This document shows, piece after piece, positions 60,139 to 64,000 of a stretch of 64,000 nt of DNA. Source of the DNA: Actinobacillus indolicus (GTDB lineage: Bacteria; Pseudomonadota; Gammaproteobacteria; Enterobacterales; Pasteurellaceae); contig NZ_CP038145.1 of assembly GCF_004519515.1 (NCBI RefSeq), forward strand, positions 186,001 to 250,000, in the 5' to 3' direction. Position 1 is the first letter of the stretch, and each line of letters starts with the position of its first letter. A program made the translations under genes and the position numbers. The notes beneath the pieces were generated by a model, which did not search any database, was not told where the DNA came from, and saw nothing but the letters and a program-made list of their open reading frames with translations.

Positions 60139-61089
60139 ATGCCTGATATTAAACTCTTCGCTGGAAACGCAACCCCTGAATTAGCAAAACGAATTGCTGA
60201 ACGTCTCTATATTTCTCTCGGTGATGCAACAGTAGGTCGTTTCAGCGACGGTGAGATTCAAGTACAAATCAATGAAAATGTACGTGGTGGTGACATTTTT
60301 ATTGTGCAATCAACCTGTGCACCAACAAACGATAACTTAATGGAATTAATCGTGATGGTTGATGCTCTTCGTCGTGCATCAGCAGGTCGTATTACCGCTG
60401 TAATTCCTTACTTCGGTTATGCTCGTCAAGATCGTCGTGTACGTTCTGCTCGTGTGCCTATTACAGCAAAAGTTGTTGCAGACTTCTTATCTAGCGTAGG
60501 TGTTGACCGTGTATTAACTTGTGACCTTCACGCAGAACAGATCCAAGGTTTCTTTGATGTACCAGTAGATAACGTATTCGGTTCACCGGTGTTAATTGAA
60601 GATATCTTAAAGAAAACAGATCTTGTTAACCCAATTGTAGTTTCTCCAGATATTGGCGGTGTAGTACGTGCACGTGCGATTGCAAAATTATTAAACGATT
60701 CTGATATGGCAATCATTGATAAACGTCGTCCAAAAGCGAATGTAGCTCAAGTAATGCATATTATCGGTGATGTTGCTGGTCGTGATTGTATCCTGGTTGA
60801 TGACATGATCGACACGGGTGGTACTTTAGTTAAAGCAGCAGAAGCATTAAAAGAGCGTGGAGCTCGTCGTGTATTTGCTTATGCAACTCATGCCGTCTTC
60901 TCTGGAAGTGCAGCGAAAAACCTTGCCAATGAAGCATTAGATGAAGTGATCGTTACAGATACTATCCCATTATCTGCAGAAATTCGTGCATTAAATAAAG
61001 TTCGTGTATTAACCTTGTCAGGCATGCTTGCAGAAGCGATTCGTCGTATTAGCAACGAAGAATCTATTTCTGCTATGTTTAGTCATTAA
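60139..61089 (+). CDS. prs: Ribose-phosphate pyrophosphokinase
   Basis: 316 residues. Makes PRPP for nucleotide, His and Trp synthesis. Motifs: FSDGEIQVQINENVRG, YARQDRRVRSARVPI, the PRPP-binding loop CILVDDMIDTGGTLVKAA. Very conserved. Followed by a terminator. Confidence 0.97.
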   Translation: MPDIKLFAGNATPELAKRIAERLYISLGDATVGRFSDGEIQVQINENVRGGDIFIVQSTCAPTNDNLMELIVMVDALRRASAGRITAVIPYFGYARQDRRVRSARVPITAKVVADFLSSVGVDRVLTCDLHAEQIQGFFDVPVDNVFGSPVLIEDILKKTDLVNPIVVSPDIGGVVRARAIAKLLNDSDMAIIDKRRPKANVAQVMHIIGDVAGRDCILVDDMIDTGGTLVKAAEALKERGARRVFAYATHAVFSGSAAKNLANEALDEVIVTDTIPLSAEIRALNKVRVLTLSGMLAEAIRRISNEESISAMFSH

Positions 61090-61092
61090 TTT

Positions 61093-61119
61093 AAAGCCCA
61101 GCCGAAAGGTTGGGCTTTT
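61093..61119 (+). terminator. Terminator after prs
   Basis: AAGCCCAGCC-GAAA-GGTTGGGCTT followed by TTT. Confidence 0.9.
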
Positions 61120-61133
61120 TCATATATCATTTT

Positions 61134-62138
61134 ATGTATTCACTGATTAAAAAATTTCTTTTCCAACTTGATGCGGAAAATGCCCATCAATTTGCAATTC
61201 AATCGTTAAAACTATTAGGGAAAACACCCTTTTCTAGCTGTTCTTTACCTAACAATCCAGTAGAAGTCATGGGCTTACGCTTTAAAAATCCGATTGGTCT
61301 TGCCGCTGGGGCAGATAAAAATGGCGAAGCGATTGATGGATTTGCGAAATTAGGCTTCGGCTTTATTGAAGTTGGGACTGTCACCCCTGTTGCACAAGAT
61401 GGCAATCCACGTCCACGTCAATTCCGTATTCTAGAAGCTGAAGGCATTATTAACCGTAATGGCTTTAATAATCTCGGTGTCGATGTCCTTATTGAGAATG
61501 TGAAACAAGCAAAATATGATGGCGTACTCGGTATCAATATCGGTAAAAATGCCACAACACCGATTGAAAAGAGTTTGGATGACTATCAAATCTGTTTGCG
61601 TAAGGTCTATCCACACGCCAGCTATATCACTGTCAATATTTCATCACCAAACACTAAAAATCTTCGTACCTTACAGTATGGCGAAGCTTTAGATGATTTA
61701 CTGCGTGCACTCAAAGCGGAGCAAGCGGAGCTTTCGCAAAAATTTGCTGTTTACCGACCGCTTGTATTGAAAATTGCGCCAGATTTAACTCATGAAGAGA
61801 TTGCTTCTGTGGCAGATAGTTTAATCCGTCATCAAATTGATGGCGTGATTGCTGGAAACACTACACTCTCACGAGATACGGTTGCTGGGCTTCCTTTTGC
61901 CGATCAACAAGGTGGATTGAGCGGTAAACCGCTACATCACTTAAGCACTCAAGTCATTCATCAACTCTCACAGGAATTAAAAGGACAAATTCCAATTATT
62001 GGAAGCGGTGGTATTCATTCGGTAGAATCAGGGCAAGCTAAAATTGATGCTGGAGCAAGTCTATTACAACTCTACTCTGCTATGGTTTATCAAGGTCCTA
62101 CATTAATTCATCAATTAGTGAAAGGAATTAAGCTATAA
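61134..62138 (+). CDS. pyrD: Dihydroorotate dehydrogenase (quinone)
   Basis: 334 residues from MYSLIKKFLFQLDAENAH, the usual class 2 start with its membrane-associating helix; the longer frame upstream overlaps the prs terminator and is rejected. Oxidises dihydroorotate with FMN and quinone. Motifs: NPIGLAAGADKNGEAIDGFAKLGFGFIEVGTVTP, NRNGFNNLGVD and IIGSGGIHSVESGQAKIDAGAS. Confidence 0.95.
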   Translation: MYSLIKKFLFQLDAENAHQFAIQSLKLLGKTPFSSCSLPNNPVEVMGLRFKNPIGLAAGADKNGEAIDGFAKLGFGFIEVGTVTPVAQDGNPRPRQFRILEAEGIINRNGFNNLGVDVLIENVKQAKYDGVLGINIGKNATTPIEKSLDDYQICLRKVYPHASYITVNISSPNTKNLRTLQYGEALDDLLRALKAEQAELSQKFAVYRPLVLKIAPDLTHEEIASVADSLIRHQIDGVIAGNTTLSRDTVAGLPFADQQGGLSGKPLHHLSTQVIHQLSQELKGQIPIIGSGGIHSVESGQAKIDAGASLLQLYSAMVYQGPTLIHQLVKGIKL

Positions 62139-62142
62139 AAAT

Positions 62143-62176
62143 TTATCCTAGTACGGATAGGCGTACTAGGATAAAA
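62143..62176. terminator. Bidirectional terminator between pyrD and lutC
   Basis: TATCCTAGTAC and GTACTAGGATA around GGATAGGC, with A/T-rich sides, between convergent genes. Confidence 0.85.
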
Positions 62177-62181
62177 GTAAA

Positions 62182-62883
62182 TTATAGATCATCAATCACC
62201 ACATAAACCTTATTCACAGGTCCGTGTACGCCAACAACTTTGATTAACTCAATATCTGCCGTAGCACTTGGTCCTGAAATAATGTTTACACAAGATGGCA
62301 TCCTTTCACCTTGTTGCGCTTTGTCGTGTAGGATTTTAGCTAACTGTGCCACACGGGGTAGCACGGTGCTGGCACGCAAGACGACAATGGATTTTTCAGG
62401 TAACAAGCTGACTGAACGTCCAAATTCTTTATCTGAAAACAGTACAATACCGCCAGATTCCGTTAAGCCGTATTCGCCGTAAACCACGCCGATATTGGCT
62501 TTTTCCGCTTTATCGATATTCACACTGCCATCTGTATTGTGATCCCAAACATAGCTGTCGTATTTAGCTTGCAATGCTGGCGTAATGCCTAAATCAACTA
62601 AACGGCTGTCGTTATTAATAATCACCGAGCCACCGCCATATTTATCACAAAGTGCGGTCACTTCTGCAATCAGATTTTCTTCTTTCACCACCGCCACATC
62701 GGTCATCATCACTTTAGCAAAGCTAACAAATTCCTCGACTAATTGAGCTTGAGTGCGATCCGTTAAGCGTGTCGTTGGATAATCATTGACTAATTTCGGC
62801 ATTGGTTCAGGTACGAGCTGACGTGGTCTGCCCATTCTTTCCGCCAGTTTATTTAGAAAATTTTCACGGTTTTGTAAATCCAT
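62182..62883 (-). CDS. lutC: Lactate utilization protein LutC
   Basis: 233 residues from MDLQNRENFLNKLAERMG; the earlier in-frame start lies inside lutB and is rejected. LUD domain: VVYGEYGLTESGGIVLFS, SLLPEKSIVVLR and ISGPSATADIELI...GVHGP. Third subunit of the LutABC iron-sulfur L-lactate oxidation system. Four bp after lutB, hence one operon. Confidence 0.93.
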   Translation of the reverse strand: MDLQNRENFLNKLAERMGRPRQLVPEPMPKLVNDYPTTRLTDRTQAQLVEEFVSFAKVMMTDVAVVKEENLIAEVTALCDKYGGGSVIINNDSRLVDLGITPALQAKYDSYVWDHNTDGSVNIDKAEKANIGVVYGEYGLTESGGIVLFSDKEFGRSVSLLPEKSIVVLRASTVLPRVAQLAKILHDKAQQGERMPSCVNIISGPSATADIELIKVVGVHGPVNKVYVVIDDL

Positions 62884-62887
62884 TCTC

Positions 62888-64000
62888 TTATCCTCTGTTG
62901 TTGAACCATTCACGGAAACTTTCGCCTTCAGCTGACGGTAAATCACGGGCTTTTGTCCATTCTGCAAGTGCGCCTACTTGAATTGGAGCTTTGCCGTTTT
63001 TAATGAATTTACCTGCCACTTTTGCCCCGATATTCACCCCGACTTTCCATAAAGTTGGGTGTGAGTTAGCAAAGTTGAAGCCGAAAATCGACAAACGCTC
63101 TGCCGTTGGCGTCATACCATTTTGAGCGATATGTTCACGGTGTTTTAAGATAAGCTGTGCCAGTGGAATTTTCACTGGGCAAACGGAGTTACAAGCGGTA
63201 CAAAGCGAACAAGCATAAGGCAGTTCTTTAAATTCTTCATAGCCACCGAGTAATGGCGAGATCACCGATCCAATTGGTCCTGGATAGATCGAGCCGTAGC
63301 CGTGTCCGCCAATTTGACGATACGCAGGGCAAGTGTTCAAACACGCACCGCAACGGATACAACGTAAAACTTCTTTAAATTCGCTTTCAAGGATTTTTGA
63401 ACGTCCGTTATCCACGATAACTAAATGGAACTCTTCTGGCCCGTCCGTTTCGCCTTCAAGACGTGGTCCTGTTAGCCAAGTGTTATAGGCAGTGAGTTTT
63501 GCACCAACCGCACTTCTCGCTAGCATTGTGATTAACACATCAACTTCTTGGAAAGTTGGGGCTAAACGTTCCATACCCATTACAGCGATATGAGTTTTTG
63601 GCACCGTTGTTGCTAAACGTAAGTTACCTTCGTTAGTGACTAAACAGACAGAGCCTGTTTCCGCTACGGCAAAGTTACAGCCACTAATACCGATGTCTGC
63701 CTCTAAGAAATCTTTGCGGATCACTTGACGCACAAAAGCGGTCATTTCTTCTGGCGTTTCTGAGCCATTATAGCCTAGCTGTTCGTGTAACTCTTGACGG
63801 ATTTTATAGCGATCTTTGTGAATTGCAGGTACAACGATGTGAGATGGCTTATCGCCAACGATTTGCAGTAAATATTCGCCTAAGTCCGTTTCAACCACTT
63901 TAATACCTTCGTTTTCAAGGACGTGGTTTAAGCCGATCTCTTCCGTCACCATTGATTTGGATTTAACAATCTTCTTGGCATTTTTTTCTAAGGCGATTTG
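62888..64000 (-). CDS. lutB: Lactate utilization iron-sulfur protein LutB, 5' end outside the window
   Basis: At least 370 residues; the frame is open to the window edge (AKKIVKSKSMVTEEIGLNH is internal in the family), so the Met at 63952 is not the start. LUD domain first (GISGCNFAVAETGSVCLVTNEGN), then two 4Fe-4S motifs, CIRCGACLNTCPAYR and CSLCTACNSVCPVKIP. Transfers electrons in L-lactate oxidation with LutA and LutC. lutA is expected just beyond the right edge. Confidence 0.94.
   Translation of the reverse strand, partial: QIALEKNAKKIVKSKSMVTEEIGLNHVLENEGIKVVETDLGEYLLQIVGDKPSHIVVPAIHKDRYKIRQELHEQLGYNGSETPEEMTAFVRQVIRKDFLEADIGISGCNFAVAETGSVCLVTNEGNLRLATTVPKTHIAVMGMERLAPTFQEVDVLITMLARSAVGAKLTAYNTWLTGPRLEGETDGPEEFHLVIVDNGRSKILESEFKEVLRCIRCGACLNTCPAYRQIGGHGYGSIYPGPIGSVISPLLGGYEEFKELPYACSLCTACNSVCPVKIPLAQLILKHREHIAQNGMTPTAERLSIFGFNFANSHPTLWKVGVNIGAKVAGKFIKNGKAPIQVGALAEWTKARDLPSAEGESFREWFNNRG

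Noticed and set aside
62884..62967. Longer lutC start at 62967
   Set aside because: It lies inside lutB and the family start MDLQNRENF at 62883 fits better.

Overview
The window is a chromosomal segment of a Pasteurellaceae bacterium carrying the right-hand end of an integrative and conjugative element (ICE) loaded with antibiotic resistance genes. The host is most likely in the Apl clade (Actinobacillus pleuropneumoniae / A. suis / Mannheimia type). Evidence: many intergenic and intragenic copies of the Apl-type DNA uptake core ACAAGCGGTC (for example near 19118, 30028, 44690, 59510 and 61750) instead of the Haemophilus core, an AT-rich backbone, Pasteurellaceae gene content (OmpP2-like porin, comEC/rec2, HI1419/HI1420-type toxin-antitoxin pair), and two copies of an IS30-family element that looks like ISApl1. 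The exact species cannot be fixed by eye.

Region 1 (1-10672) is a mosaic of resistance genes and mobile-element scars, much of it GC-rich. In order: the 3' end of strA, a truncated IS3-family element, aac(3)-II (gentamicin), an in-frame tmrB::strA chimera, intact strB (streptomycin), the outer end of a Tn5393-like segment, aph(3')-Ia (kanamycin/neomycin), a fused traD-like/C45 acyltransferase-like remnant, the 3' half of a small-plasmid relaxase gene, an intact ISApl1-like copy, an in-frame estX::aadA1 fusion (putative macrolide esterase plus streptomycin/spectinomycin adenylyltransferase) with its attC site, and a decayed second ISApl1-like copy. Several genes exist only as pieces, and two pairs have become single reading frames.

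Region 2 (10673-16596) is the AT-rich ICE end: a small 3' gene remnant, a Cro/CI-type regulator convergent with a Mu-type DNA-binding protein, three phased operator-like sites, a tyrosine recombinase, a degraded stretch, a MOBH (TraI_2) relaxase overlapping a second tyrosine recombinase that has an apparent homopolymer frameshift, and the 3' part of a tRNA-Leu(CAA) marking the attachment site.

Region 3 (16597-64000) is conserved chromosome: cmoB, tesB, ffs, a porin gene, priC, tadA, deaD, nlpI, pnp, an orphan oppA-like gene, a GH35 beta-galactosidase / mannose-family PTS / agaS / lacD catabolic operon with its DeoR-type regulator, pmbA, darP, pckA, ftsB-ispD-ispF, arfA, perM, yvcK, queA, a toxin-antitoxin pair, comEC, sstT, dgkA, an L,D-transpeptidase gene, ushA, glnD, lolB-ispE-prs, pyrD and lutC-lutB.

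The most interesting non-coding signal is a family of three homologous small-RNA candidates on the minus strand (about 17735-17830, 18028-18124 and 38412-38512). Each has a 5' hairpin, a shared single-stranded core around TTTTATTCA and a Rho-independent terminator. Two of them lie in a roughly 290-bp tandem duplication that also copied the start of cmoB. Sequence changes between copies keep the stems paired, and the wobble pairs form only on the minus strand.
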